Assembly (NCBI GenBank): GCA_963782465.1 | Contig: CAWAJR010000006.1 | Span: 558,001 to 622,000 of the forward strand | DNA length: 64,000 nucleotides | Direction: 5' to 3' | Origin: JAODBJ01 sp963782465 | GTDB lineage: Bacteria; Actinomycetota; Acidimicrobiia; IMCC26256; PALSA-610 | Shown here: one piece after another, positions 17,066 through 25,734 of the stretch | How the letters are laid out: each line of letters starts with the position of its first letter | Numbering within the stretch: position 1 is the first letter of the stretch | The notes under the pieces: model-generated | What the model saw: the letters and a program-made list of their open reading frames with translations, nothing else | Told to the model about the DNA's origin: nothing | Databases searched by the model: none | Made by a program: the position numbers and the translations under genes

Positions 17066-18157
17066 ATGCCGGCGAACCCGTTCACCGAACCGGACCCGGC
17101 CTCCGGGGTCGCCCCACGTTCCGTGACCGGTACGCGGGCACGCGTCCGCGCACCGGGGCGGGTCAACCTCATCGGTGACCACACCGATTACCAGGACGGT
17201 TTCTGCCTGCCGATGGCCATCGACCGGGAAGTCGTGGTCGATTTCGCACCCCGGGCCGACGCCGAGGTCGGGCTCACGTCGTCGCACGCCGACGCGGGGT
17301 TCGACGCGATCGTCGCCGCGGCGATCGGCGTGCTCGACGAAGGCGGGCGCCCGCCCGTCGGGATCGAGGGAACGCTCACGTCGACCGTACCGGTAGGCGC
17401 CGGGCTGTCGTCGAGTGCGGCGGTCGAGGTCGCCATCTGCCGGGCGCTCGCGTACGCGGCACGATGGCCGCTCGGCGGGCGTGCCCTCGCCCGCGCGGCG
17501 CAGGAAGTGGAACACCGCGCGTCGGGGATGCCGTGCGGTGTCCTCGACCAGATGGCGTCGGTGTTCGGCGTCGCCGGTCACGCGCTCCTCCTCGACTGCC
17601 GCTCGCTCGAGGTCGACCCGTTGCCGCTCCCGGCTGGTACCGAGGTGGTCGTCGTCCACTCGGGGGTGGAACGGCGGCTGGCGACGAGCGCGTACGCGGA
17701 ACGCCGCGCGGCCTGCGAGGCCGCCGCGGCCCGCCTCGGTGTGCCCGCACTGCGCGACGCCACCCCACAGCAGGTTGCGGACGACCCCATCGCGCGGCAC
17801 GTCGTGTCGGAGAACGCGCGCACGCTGGCCTTCGCCGAAGCGTTGCGCCGCAACGACGTCGACGCCCTCGGGCCGCTCATGATCGCGAGCCACGCGTCGC
17901 TCCGTGACGACTTCCGGGTCTCGGTCCCGGAAGTCGACCTCCTCGTCGACCTTTGCCTGGAGCACGGTGCCATCGGTGCCCGCATGACCGGCGGTGGGTT
18001 CGGTGGCTGCGTCGTCATGCTCGTCGCGCCGGCCGGGCGCGGCACCGCCACCGTCGCCGCGACGATCGCCGACCGCTACCGTGCGGTCACCGGGCTCACC
18101 GCGACGCCGTACGTCGTGCACGCGGTGGACGGTGCCGCGGTTCTGCCCGCCCGCTGA
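17066..18157 (+). CDS. galactokinase-like GHMP kinase, copy 2
   Basis: A 363-residue GHMP kinase paralogous to the gene 0.9 kb upstream. Motif 1 reads APGRVNLIGDHTDYQDG, with aspartate at residue 38 where galactokinases have glutamate. Motif 2 is PVGAGLSSSAAVEVAI, the catalytic stretch is CGVLDQMASVFG and motif 3 is TGGGFGGCVVML. Overall this copy is closer to the galactokinase consensus than the one fused to galT. A TACGAT box (17052-17057) lies 8 bases before the ATG, suggesting its own leaderless promoter. Confidence 0.85.
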   Translation: MPANPFTEPDPASGVAPRSVTGTRARVRAPGRVNLIGDHTDYQDGFCLPMAIDREVVVDFAPRADAEVGLTSSHADAGFDAIVAAAIGVLDEGGRPPVGIEGTLTSTVPVGAGLSSSAAVEVAICRALAYAARWPLGGRALARAAQEVEHRASGMPCGVLDQMASVFGVAGHALLLDCRSLEVDPLPLPAGTEVVVVHSGVERRLATSAYAERRAACEAAAARLGVPALRDATPQQVADDPIARHVVSENARTLAFAEALRRNDVDALGPLMIASHASLRDDFRVSVPEVDLLVDLCLEHGAIGARMTGGGFGGCVVMLVAPAGRGTATVAATIADRYRAVTGLTATPYVVHAVDGAAVLPAR

Positions 18158-18171
18158 AGGACGCGTTCGAC

Positions 18172-18600
18172 ATGCCGACGATCTTCACCCGGATCATCAA
18201 CGGCGAGATCCCCGGTCGCTTCGTGTGGAAGGACGATCTCGTGGTCGCGTTCCTCACGATCGAACCGATGATGCCCGGCCACACGCTCGTCGTCACCCGC
18301 GAGGAAATCGATCACTGGATCGACATGGGCCCCGAGCTCAACGCACACCTGTTCCGCGTCGCGCAACTCATCGGGAAAGCCCAGGATGCGGAGTGGCACC
18401 CGCGCCGGGTGGGCGTGCTGGTGGTGGGTGAAGAGGTGCCGCACGTGCACGTGCATGTCGTGCCGATCAACCAACCCGGCGAGTTGAGCTTCGCGCACGT
18501 GAACCGGTCGGCCACACCCCAAGAACTCGACGATGCCGCGGCGCGCATCCGGAGCCGGCTCGCCGAGCAGGGCCATGCCGAGGAAGCCGATTGCGCCTGA
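18172..18600 (+). CDS. HIT-family nucleotide hydrolase/transferase
   Basis: A 142-residue histidine-triad protein. It opens MPTIFTRIINGEIPGRFVWK, and the triad HVHVHVVPIN lies at about residues 90-99. HIT enzymes cleave nucleoside phosphoramidates or dinucleotides. It follows the second galactokinase gene by 14 bases, so the two are probably co-transcribed. GalT belongs to the same fold superfamily, but this protein is the short Hint/Fhit type. Confidence 0.9.
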   Translation: MPTIFTRIINGEIPGRFVWKDDLVVAFLTIEPMMPGHTLVVTREEIDHWIDMGPELNAHLFRVAQLIGKAQDAEWHPRRVGVLVVGEEVPHVHVHVVPINQPGELSFAHVNRSATPQELDDAAARIRSRLAEQGHAEEADCA

Positions 18601-18612
18601 GACCAGGCGGTC

Positions 18613-19332
18613 TCAAGCGGTCGAGAGGTACGACTGCAAGCGGGCGGCGGCACCCGGCGTACGACTCCCCCACCAGAACAAGTCGCGCCCTTCGACCAGT
18701 ACCACCGGCACGCCCGGTACGACGGCCCCGACCTCGGCGACGTGCCGCTCGGTGAACGCGTACGGCTCGCTCGGCAGCACAACGAGGTTCGGCGCGCGGG
18801 CGGCCACCTCGGTGAGCGTCACCTCCGGGTAGCGATCGAGCGAATCGGCGAAGACGTTGCCGACACCGATCAGGTCGAGCAGCGATGCACCGTACGTGTC
18901 GACGGCAAGCGACATCCACGGCCGGCGCCAGACCGCGATGAACGCGTCGTAGAAATGCGGCTGCAGCATCGACGCGAGCCACGAGTCCCACTCGTCGTTC
19001 CCGAACGGGGACGGGGCCGCGGCGCCGATCCGCTCGCACAGCGCGACCATCTCCGGGCCGACGTCGTGGACGGACCGCGGCGACATGTCGTGCAGTGCGA
19101 TCCCGGCGGCGGTGAACGCCCGCGCGTCTTCGACCCGGTTCTCCTCGTTGTTCATCACCACCAGGTCCGGTGCGAGCTCGACGATGGCGGCGACATCGGG
19201 GTTCTTCGTACCGCCGACCGACGGGATCGACGGCTGCTCGCAGAACCGGGTGCAGGCGATCGGTGCGACGCCCAGCGCGATGAGCGTCTCGGTGGCCGAC
19301 GGGACGAGCGAGACGACCCGGAGCGAGGTCAC
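18613..19332 (-). CDS. BtuF-like helical-backbone metal/corrinoid-binding protein
   Basis: A 239-residue protein like ABC-type cobalamin/iron-siderophore binding proteins: LRVVSLVPSATETLIALGVA, GTKNPDVAAIVELAPDLVV, WMSLAVDTYGASLLDLIGVG and LVVLPSEPYAFTERHV. It has no signal peptide or lipobox, so it is probably cytoplasmic, unlike true BtuF. No permease or ATPase is next to it. The GTG start overlaps the stop of the PH-domain gene in GTGA. A role in cobalamin handling is only a family-based guess. Confidence 0.75.
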   Translation of the reverse strand: MTSLRVVSLVPSATETLIALGVAPIACTRFCEQPSIPSVGGTKNPDVAAIVELAPDLVVMNNEENRVEDARAFTAAGIALHDMSPRSVHDVGPEMVALCERIGAAAPSPFGNDEWDSWLASMLQPHFYDAFIAVWRRPWMSLAVDTYGASLLDLIGVGNVFADSLDRYPEVTLTEVAARAPNLVVLPSEPYAFTERHVAEVGAVVPGVPVVLVEGRDLFWWGSRTPGAAARLQSYLSTA

Positions 19333-20003
19333 ATCCGCTCGAGCAGCTGCGCCTTCTTCGCTTCGAAGTCGGCCGCGGTGATGATGCCGCGGTCGCGCAG
19401 CGACGCGAGTTGCTCCAACTGTTCGGGGATCGACTTCTCGGGGTTGACGGCAGCAGGCGCAGACGTTGCCGGCGCGGGTGGCGGCGCGGCGGTCGCGGGC
19501 GCAGCCGCCCAGCCGGCCCGGCGCCGCGCGTGCGCTTCGGCCTGCCGGTAGATCGCCTGCTGCACACCGTCGGGATGCCGCACGTCGGAGAACGTCGATT
19601 GGCCGTCCTTGCCGGCCGACTCGATCTCGAGATCCCCCGCGCCGATGATCCGTTCGAAGATCCGCTGGTGGAAGTTGATGTTGTTGATCCGATCGAGCGG
19701 GATCTCGACGCCTCGCTTCGCGAGCACGCCGGTGCGGAACACGATCCGGTCGCTGGTGACCACGAAATGGGTGAAGTTCCACGCGAGGTACTTCAACCCG
19801 AGCCAGATCGCCCAGGCGACGGCGAACACCAGCCAGACCAGGAGCAGGTTGCGCTGCGCGTCGCCGGAGGTCGTGAGGATCAGGAAGAACAGGACCAGCA
19901 ACGGCACACCGGTGAAGATGTGGTGCGCGAAGAACCACCAGTGCGGTCGGAGGTCGAGTGCGACCTCTTCGCCCTCGTTGAGGAGCCGGCGGGGGTACGG
20001 CAT
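19329..20003 (-). CDS. membrane PH-domain (YdbS-like) protein with C-terminal SHOCT motif
   Basis: A 224-residue protein. Two membrane spans (about residues 25-45 and 52-72) precede a bacterial PH domain (FVVTSDRIVFRTGVLAKRGVE ... LDRINNINFHQ). An alanine-proline-rich linker follows, then a SHOCT-type end (SIPEQLEQLASLRDRGIITA ... AKKAQLLERM). Such proteins sit in the membrane with the PH domain in the cytoplasm; SHOCT is an oligomerisation motif. The function is unknown. Confidence 0.85.
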   Translation of the reverse strand: MPYPRRLLNEGEEVALDLRPHWWFFAHHIFTGVPLLVLFFLILTTSGDAQRNLLLVWLVFAVAWAIWLGLKYLAWNFTHFVVTSDRIVFRTGVLAKRGVEIPLDRINNINFHQRIFERIIGAGDLEIESAGKDGQSTFSDVRHPDGVQQAIYRQAEAHARRRAGWAAAPATAAPPPAPATSAPAAVNPEKSIPEQLEQLASLRDRGIITAADFEAKKAQLLERM

Positions 20004-20079
20004 GCACAAATCGTACGTCGGCCCGCGACTCACCGGTGCGACCGTCGCGGCGGCCGGGGCGACCACGACGGCGCCGGTC

Positions 20080-20559
20080 TCAGCACTCGTCGGGTTCGAG
20101 GTCCTTGGCAATGAGGAACCCGCGGGCACGCTCAGCGAGTGGGTACCGATCGACGAGGGCGTCGAACGCCGCGCTGTGGTCCCGCTGGACCAGATGGGCG
20201 AGTTCGTGCACGAGCACGTAGTCGAGGACCCATGAGGGGTAGGCCGCCAGGCGAGACGATACCCGGATGTCGCCGGTGTCGGGCGTGCAGGAGCCCCAGC
20301 GCTGATGCTGCTGGTCGGACCACGTCACCGAGCGGGGCCTCGGAAGATCGCAGTCGCGGGCGAGGCGGCGCGCCCGGGCCGCGACATCGATGCGGGACGC
20401 GTCGAGGCGCCGCTGCATGCGGCCCCGCAGCTCCTCAGCCGTCTCGCGGGCCTGGTCGGCGCTCATCCAGTGCGGGAACGTCACCCGCAAGCGATCCCCG
20501 ACCAACACCGCCTCGACATACTTTCGTCGGCGCGTCCCGCGTACGAGGTCGATCTCCAT
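20080..20559 (-). CDS. YgjP-like zinc metallopeptidase (DUF45/SprT-related)
   Basis: A 159-residue protein with HELAHLVQRDHSAAF near residue 115. It has the HExxH zincin motif and, 11 bases downstream in family terms, the third ligand histidine in RDHS. WGSCTPDTGDIRVSSRLAAY just before it is the YgjP/DUF45 signature. Members are putative metal-dependent hydrolases of unknown substrate. A TATACA stretch shortly upstream of the ATG may be its -10 box. The start at 20559 is chosen because the domain begins at once. Confidence 0.8.
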   Translation of the reverse strand: MEIDLVRGTRRRKYVEAVLVGDRLRVTFPHWMSADQARETAEELRGRMQRRLDASRIDVAARARRLARDCDLPRPRSVTWSDQQHQRWGSCTPDTGDIRVSSRLAAYPSWVLDYVLVHELAHLVQRDHSAAFDALVDRYPLAERARGFLIAKDLEPDEC

Positions 20560-20689
20560 CGAAACGATGTATACCGGAGGGGAGCGCCTCGGCTCGGGGC
20601 GGGAACGGGCGTTCCACCGTTGCACGCGGCCCGTACGAAGGCCACAATCGCCCTGGGGCTTGCCGCCAGTGGGGCACTATTGGAGTCCA

Positions 20690-22711
20690 ATGGCCAATGA
20701 AGACCTTGGGGCCGAGCATCGCGAACCGGGCGAGACGACTCCAACCGGCCACACCGCGGAGTCTGAAGCAGTACTGCGCTCGCTCGTCGAAACCGCCGTC
20801 GACGCCATCCTGCTGATCGACGAGCGGGGGACGATCCTCGCGTTCAACCCCGGCGCGGAACGGATGTTCGGCTACTCGGCCGGCGAGGCACTCGGGCGCA
20901 ACGTCAACATGCTCATGCCCGAGCCGTACCACTCGCAGCACGACGGGTACCTCGCGCGCTACCACCGCACCGGCGAAGCGCGCATCATCGGCATCGGGCG
21001 GGAGGTCGAGGGCCGGCGCAAGGACGGGCGCGTGTTCCCGCTCGACCTGGCCGTGAGCGAAGTGGTCAACACCGGTCGTCGCCTCTATTCAGGCATCGCA
21101 CGCGATCTCTCGTCGGTGCGCGCGGCGGCCGACGCGCTCCGCCAGAGCGAGGAGCGCCTGCGCCTGCTCGTCGAAGGTGTCGCCGACCACGCAATGGTGC
21201 TCCTCGAGGCCGACGGCCGTATCGCGGCGTGGAACGCGGGCGCGGAGCGCATGTTCGGTTATACGGAGGAGGAAGTCGTCGGGCGCCCGGTCGACATCCT
21301 GCACCCGCCCGACGACGGGATCGACCTGCTCCTTGCCGAAGCCGCGGCGTACGGCAAGGTCGACACCCGCGGTCGACGCCTCCGCGCCGACGGCTCGGAA
21401 TTCGACGCCCACATGATCCTCGCCGCCGTCTACGGCGAGGACGGCTCGCTCCACGGGTTCGCCAAGGTCATCGACGACATCACCTTGCAACTCGCCGAAG
21501 AGGAACGGCAGGCGAAGATCGAAGAACGCCTGCAACAAGCGCAAAGAATCGAGAGCATCGGGCAACTCGCGGGCGGCGTCGCGCACGACTTCAACAACCT
21601 GCTGAGCGTCGTACTCGGGTCCGTGACACTGCTGGAAGGCGCGTTGGCGAACGAGCTTGCGAACGCACCGGCGCGCGAGCAGGTACTCACCGATCTGCGC
21701 GCGATCGAGGAGGCCGCAAGACGCGGCGCGACCCTCACCCGCCAACTCCTGACGTTCAGCCGCAAGGAAGTGGTCGCTCCGCAGGTGCTCGACGTCGACG
21801 AGGTGGTCGAGAACATCGCCGACATGCTGCGGCGCGCGATCGGCGAGCACATCGAGCTTCGCGTCGAAGCCGACGCGGAGGAACGGTGGCGGGTCTCCAT
21901 CGACCGCGGCCAGTTCGAGCAGGTGCTCGTGAACCTGGCCGTCAATGCGCGCGACGCGATGCCCGGCGGCGGGACACTCACCGTCGAAACCCGCAACATC
22001 GAGCTCGACGAAACCTTCCTACAGCCGGAAGCGCGCATGACACCCGGCGCGTATGTCATCGTCAACGTCACCGACACCGGCACGGGTATGGAACCCGACG
22101 TCGCGGCGCGTGCGTTCGAGCCCTTCTACACGACCAAACCGGTGGGCTCCGGCACGGGGCTCGGCCTCGCGACCATCTACGGCATCGTCACCGCCGCCGG
22201 CGGCGCGGTACGGCTCTACAGCGAACCCGGCCTCGGTACCTCGATCAAGGTGTACCTGCCGGCAACCGGCGCCGAGCTCACGAGCACGACGACGATCGAC
22301 TTGCCGGTCAGCATCGGTGCGACCGACGGCCGCATCCTGCTGGTCGAGGACGAACCGGCGGTGCGCGAATTGGCGCGGCGTCTGCTTACCGACGCGGGCT
22401 ACGACGTGACCGTCGCCGCCGACGGTGCCGAGGCGCTCGAGTACTACGAAGCCTGCGGTGACAACATCCAGTTGATCGTGACCGACTTGGTGATGCCGGG
22501 TATGTCGGGCCGGGAACTCGTGCAGCGCCTCCGGGCCGAAGGGGCGGCCGCGCGCGTCCTCTACATGTCGGGCTACACCGCCGGTTTGCTCGGGCCGCGG
22601 GCGGAGCTCCAAGAGGGCGAAGCCCTCCTCGAAAAGCCCTTCACCCAGGCGATGCTGTTACAAACGGTCGACCGCGCGCTGCACTACGAGGTCCCGAGCG
22701 TCGAACGATGA
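20690..22711 (+). CDS. hybrid sensor histidine kinase: PAS-PAS-HisKA-HATPase-receiver
   Basis: A 673-residue cytoplasmic protein with no membrane span. Two PAS domains (about 28-130 and 145-260) are followed by a HisKA region with IGQLAGGVAHDFNNLLS (phospho-acceptor H near residue 297). The ATPase domain has NLAVNARDAMPGGG and DTGTGMEPDVAARAFEPFYT. The C-terminal receiver (about 550-670) has its phosphate-accepting D in LIVTDLVMPGMSG, near residue 597. The first PAS resembles FixL-type domains (GRNVNMLMPEPYHSQHDGYL), which can bind haem; this is inference. The stop overlaps the next receiver gene in ATGA. Confidence 0.92.
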   Translation: MANEDLGAEHREPGETTPTGHTAESEAVLRSLVETAVDAILLIDERGTILAFNPGAERMFGYSAGEALGRNVNMLMPEPYHSQHDGYLARYHRTGEARIIGIGREVEGRRKDGRVFPLDLAVSEVVNTGRRLYSGIARDLSSVRAAADALRQSEERLRLLVEGVADHAMVLLEADGRIAAWNAGAERMFGYTEEEVVGRPVDILHPPDDGIDLLLAEAAAYGKVDTRGRRLRADGSEFDAHMILAAVYGEDGSLHGFAKVIDDITLQLAEEERQAKIEERLQQAQRIESIGQLAGGVAHDFNNLLSVVLGSVTLLEGALANELANAPAREQVLTDLRAIEEAARRGATLTRQLLTFSRKEVVAPQVLDVDEVVENIADMLRRAIGEHIELRVEADAEERWRVSIDRGQFEQVLVNLAVNARDAMPGGGTLTVETRNIELDETFLQPEARMTPGAYVIVNVTDTGTGMEPDVAARAFEPFYTTKPVGSGTGLGLATIYGIVTAAGGAVRLYSEPGLGTSIKVYLPATGAELTSTTTIDLPVSIGATDGRILLVEDEPAVRELARRLLTDAGYDVTVAADGAEALEYYEACGDNIQLIVTDLVMPGMSGRELVQRLRAEGAAARVLYMSGYTAGLLGPRAELQEGEALLEKPFTQAMLLQTVDRALHYEVPSVER

Positions 22712-23088
22712 ACGAGACGAAGTTACGACTCGTCCTGATCGAAGACCATGACCAGCTTCGCACCATGTACGCGCGTTTCCTCCAAGACGCCGGCGACATC
22801 GAAGTGGTGGCGGTGTGCGCCACGGCCGGCGACGGCATCGACGCGACCGCGCGATTGCGCCCCGACGTCGTTCTCATCGATCTGTCGCTCCCCGACATGC
22901 CCGGCCTCGACGCGGTCAAGGTCGTACGCGCGAGCGACCCCGACGTGCGCGTGATCGTCGTCTCCGGTGCCGACGCCGACCTCGCCGCCGGCCGGGCGAC
23001 GGCAGCGGGCGCCGACGCCTACGTCGACAAGATCGACTTCGCGCGCCTGCTGATCCCCACGATCGCATCGGTCATGAGCGGGGCCTGA
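22708..23088 (+). CDS. single-domain response regulator
   Basis: A 126-residue receiver with no output domain. The acidic pair is IEDHD (residues 11-15) and the phospho-acceptor is D58 in VVLIDLSLPDMPG. The usual KP lysine region reads YVDKIDF, so the lysine is kept but followed by isoleucine. Translationally coupled to the hybrid kinase (4-base overlap), it is the likely partner that carries the phosphate onward. The target is not in the window. Confidence 0.9.
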   Translation: MNETKLRLVLIEDHDQLRTMYARFLQDAGDIEVVAVCATAGDGIDATARLRPDVVLIDLSLPDMPGLDAVKVVRASDPDVRVIVVSGADADLAAGRATAAGADAYVDKIDFARLLIPTIASVMSGA

Positions 23089-23153
23089 GCGCCATCCTCG
23101 CCGCGCCCGGTCGCGCGTCACGAGATCGTCACGCGACCGGGACCATTGACCTC

Positions 23154-23182
23154 TTGACCCTGACCGGCGGGCGGCTTACGTT
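23154..23182 (+). promoter_or_regulatory. probable sigma-70-type promoter for the helicase leader
   Basis: TTGACC (23154-23159), a 17-base spacer, then TACGTT (23177-23182). This is the best-spaced -35/-10 pair I noticed in the window. Transcription would start near 23189, about 270 bases before the helicase GTG. Confidence 0.6.
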
Positions 23183-23188
23183 GCGTAC

Positions 23189-23461
23189 CTGCCAGCAAGC
23201 AGTGCACGAAATGCGAGTTCCCGCCTTCCGGCGGAACTCCAGGGAGTGTGCGTGCGGTTGGCGACAGCGGCGCTCCGGCGTCGCCGCCGGTCGGCTACGC
23301 GGTGAACCCTTCTGGGGGACGCGGCGGAGACGGGCGGTCGAGGGAACGGTCCCGAGGAGACTGGAACCGCCGCAAGGCCGGGGACGGCTACTCGGGGCCT
23401 TCCCGCGTCCGAGCCCCGGTGAGCGCCGCGCAACCTTCGAAGCTCGGTACCGTGAACCGCA
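23189..23461 (+). promoter_or_regulatory. long structured 5' leader of the SF1 helicase gene
   Basis: There is no convincing gene in this 273-base stretch between the predicted start of transcription and the helicase GTG. It can form several hairpins: 23215-23239 (ten pairs with one bulge around TTCC), GGCGAC/GTCGCC (23260-23265 with 23280-23285) and AAGGCC/GGCCTT (23374-23379 with 23396-23401). Runs such as GTGAACCC and GGGAACGG are G-rich and unpaired in this model. I compared it with the riboswitch consensus cores I remember and found no match. Confidence 0.4.
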
Positions 23462-25273
23462 GTGGTGGCCGACCCCCTTCTCGCCGGTCTCGACGAGTAC
23501 CAGCGCGCGGCGGTCACCAGTACCGCCGAACCCCTCGCGATCCTCGCCCCGGCGGGTTCCGGCAAGACCAGGGTCCTCACCCGCCGTATCGCGTGGCGGG
23601 CGCGCGAACGTTCGCTCGACGCGCGGCACGTGCTCGCGGTCACCTTCACCCGCAAGGCGGCGGGCGAACTCGCACAACGGCTGCGCCGGCTCGGCGTCGA
23701 CACCGATGTCACCGCGGGGACCTTCCACACGCTCGCGCTCGCGCAACTGCGCCGCCGGGCCGAGGAGGCGGGTCGTGAGCCGCCGCGGGTACTCGATCGC
23801 AAGGCACGAGTACTCGGCCGCCTGATCGACGTACGCGGGGCGGAGGCCAAGGCGCTGCTCCCCGCGGTCGCGTCGGAGATCGAATGGGCGAAGGCCCGGA
23901 TGATCACGCCCGAACGCTTCGCCGAGGCGGCGTTGCGGTCGCGCCGCACGTTGCCGCGCACACCGACCGAGCTCGCCGAGATATACGACCGTTACGAGCG
24001 CGAGAAGCGACGGCGGCGAGTCGTCGACTTCGAAGACCTGCTGTGGTGGTGCGCGCACGCGATCGACACCGACCCCACGTTCGCCGACGCGCAACGATGG
24101 CGCTTCCGTCACCTGTTCGTCGACGAGTTCCAAGACGCCAACCCGCTGTCGGTGCGGCTCGTCGCGGCGTGGCTCGGTGACCGGCGCGACCTGTGCGTCG
24201 TCGGCGACGTCGCGCAGGCGATCTACGGTTTCGCCGGCGCCGATCCCACCTTCCTCGACGAGTTCGAACGCCACTTTCCCGGCGGCGAACGCATCCGGCT
24301 CCAGTACAACTACCGCTCGACGCCTCAGGTCGTCCGCGCCGCCACCGCGGTGCTGGGCGATGCACCCGGCGAGCGCGTCACCTGGGCCAGACGCGACGAC
24401 GGGCCGCTGCCGCGGTTGCGCGCCTGCACCGACGACGAAGGCGAAGCGCGGGAGATCGCCACCGTCCTGCGTGACGCGAACCAGCGGGGCGTTGCCTGGT
24501 CTGACATGGCGGTGTTGTTCCGCACCAACGCACAGTCGGCGACCTTCGAACGTGCCCTCAACGCGGCCGACATCCCGTTCACCGTCGCGACCCGCAGCCG
24601 GTTCCTCGACCAGCCCGAAGTGCAAGCCCTGGTCGCGACGCTCGAACGCACCGAGAAGGCCGCTCCCCGCCGTCGCCTGGCCGACCATCTCGCCGACCTC
24701 GTCGCCGGCACCGGCGGAGACGACGACGGGACACGGCACGACCCGACGGAAGAGGACCAGGCGTACGCCGACGCGCTGGCCAACTTCGGTCGCGAATACC
24801 TGCGCACCGAGGGTGGCGACGGGACGCTCGGCGGGTTCCTCGCCTGGCTGGATGTCGCGACCCGGGGCGAGACGACTGGCACGACGGGACGCGGCGTCGA
24901 GTTGTGCACGTTCCACCGCGGCAAAGGCCTCGAATGGTCACTCGTGTGCGTCGCCGGATTGGAAGCGGGGCTCGTACCGATCTCCTACGCGACCGACGAG
25001 GCAGCGATCGCGGAGGAACGACGGCTGCTGCACGTGGCGTTGTCTCGCGCGCACGACGAGTTGCACCTCTCGTGGGCGCAGCAACGAACGATTGCCGGAA
25101 GACTGAGCCGGCGCGAACCGTCGCCGTTGCTCGACGCGGTGATGAGCGCGTCGAGCCCCGGCCCCGCCGACCGCATCCCCGATCCACGCGTGGCGCTCGG
25201 CGATACCCGGCGGGTGCTCGAGGCGGCACGGCCACCACAACCCCGTGTACGCGGCGGGCGCACCCGCGGCTGA
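23462..25273 (+). CDS. superfamily 1 DNA helicase, UvrD/Rep-like
   Basis: A 603-residue ATP-dependent helicase. Walker A APAGSGKTRVLTRRI lies near residues 31-45, motif Ia is HVLAVTFTRKAAGEL, motif II VDEFQDANPLS is near residue 221, motif III is VVGDVAQAIYGFAGA, motif IV is QYNYRSTPQVV, and motif V is CTFHRGKGLEWSLVCVAG followed by RRLLHVALSRA (motif VI). It is shorter than PcrA/UvrD (over 700) and lacks their C-terminal extension; the tail is proline/arginine-rich. The GTG at 23462 is immediately followed by a second GTG. Confidence 0.9.
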   Translation: MVADPLLAGLDEYQRAAVTSTAEPLAILAPAGSGKTRVLTRRIAWRARERSLDARHVLAVTFTRKAAGELAQRLRRLGVDTDVTAGTFHTLALAQLRRRAEEAGREPPRVLDRKARVLGRLIDVRGAEAKALLPAVASEIEWAKARMITPERFAEAALRSRRTLPRTPTELAEIYDRYEREKRRRRVVDFEDLLWWCAHAIDTDPTFADAQRWRFRHLFVDEFQDANPLSVRLVAAWLGDRRDLCVVGDVAQAIYGFAGADPTFLDEFERHFPGGERIRLQYNYRSTPQVVRAATAVLGDAPGERVTWARRDDGPLPRLRACTDDEGEAREIATVLRDANQRGVAWSDMAVLFRTNAQSATFERALNAADIPFTVATRSRFLDQPEVQALVATLERTEKAAPRRRLADHLADLVAGTGGDDDGTRHDPTEEDQAYADALANFGREYLRTEGGDGTLGGFLAWLDVATRGETTGTTGRGVELCTFHRGKGLEWSLVCVAGLEAGLVPISYATDEAAIAEERRLLHVALSRAHDELHLSWAQQRTIAGRLSRREPSPLLDAVMSASSPGPADRIPDPRVALGDTRRVLEAARPPQPRVRGGRTRG

Positions 25274-25385
25274 GCCACGAATCGGACGTTTTGCGGGGTT
25301 TTCCCGCTGAACCGGACAGGCCTATTGGCCGTTGACCTCGGCAAGACGCGGGGCCACGATGGGCGTGCCCGCCGAGGAGGTCGCG

Positions 25386-25694
25386 ATGTTCCGCACGACG
25401 CTTCCGCTCTTCCCCACCGACGACGGGTGGCCGTACCCGGACACCATCGGGACGGAACTCCTCTACGACGACGAACCCGACCTCGACGCGATGGAACTTC
25501 GCGTCGACCGTCACGCGTTCGACCGGCTCACCCTCGACGAACGCCAGGCCCTGTTCTTGCATTTCGGGTTGCAGGGCCACCAACGCCTGAACATCAGGCA
25601 CCTGGCACCGGCGCTCGGGTGCAGCCGCTCCGAAGCGCGGGCGTTGGTGACGAGCGCGATGGAGAAGGTCCGCACGCGACTCCTCATCACGTAA
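25386..25694 (+). CDS. small protein with sigma-region-4-like helix-turn-helix
   Basis: A 102-residue protein. The acidic N-terminal half is followed by FDRLTLDERQALFLHFGLQG and LGCSRSEARALVTSAMEKVR, the layout of sigma-70 region 4 (LTxxERxxLxLxFG, then a recognition helix). No region 2 is present, so it cannot be a complete sigma factor. It may be a DNA-binding regulator or a sigma-like adaptor. A strong GAGGAGG lies 6 bases before the ATG at 25386, fixing that start over two upstream in-frame candidates. Confidence 0.7.
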   Translation: MFRTTLPLFPTDDGWPYPDTIGTELLYDDEPDLDAMELRVDRHAFDRLTLDERQALFLHFGLQGHQRLNIRHLAPALGCSRSEARALVTSAMEKVRTRLLIT

Positions 25695-25734
25695 GCGTCG
25701 CGTCGCGCACTCGCGCCATTAGCGTGCGCGACCG

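Noticed and set aside
23189..23461. Leader as a c-di-AMP (ydaO) riboswitch
   Set aside because: There is a GTGAACCC run that recalls one part of the motif, but the conserved GACAGCTAACC-type segment and the paired halves are missing. FMN, cobalamin, TPP, SAM and glycine cores were not found either.
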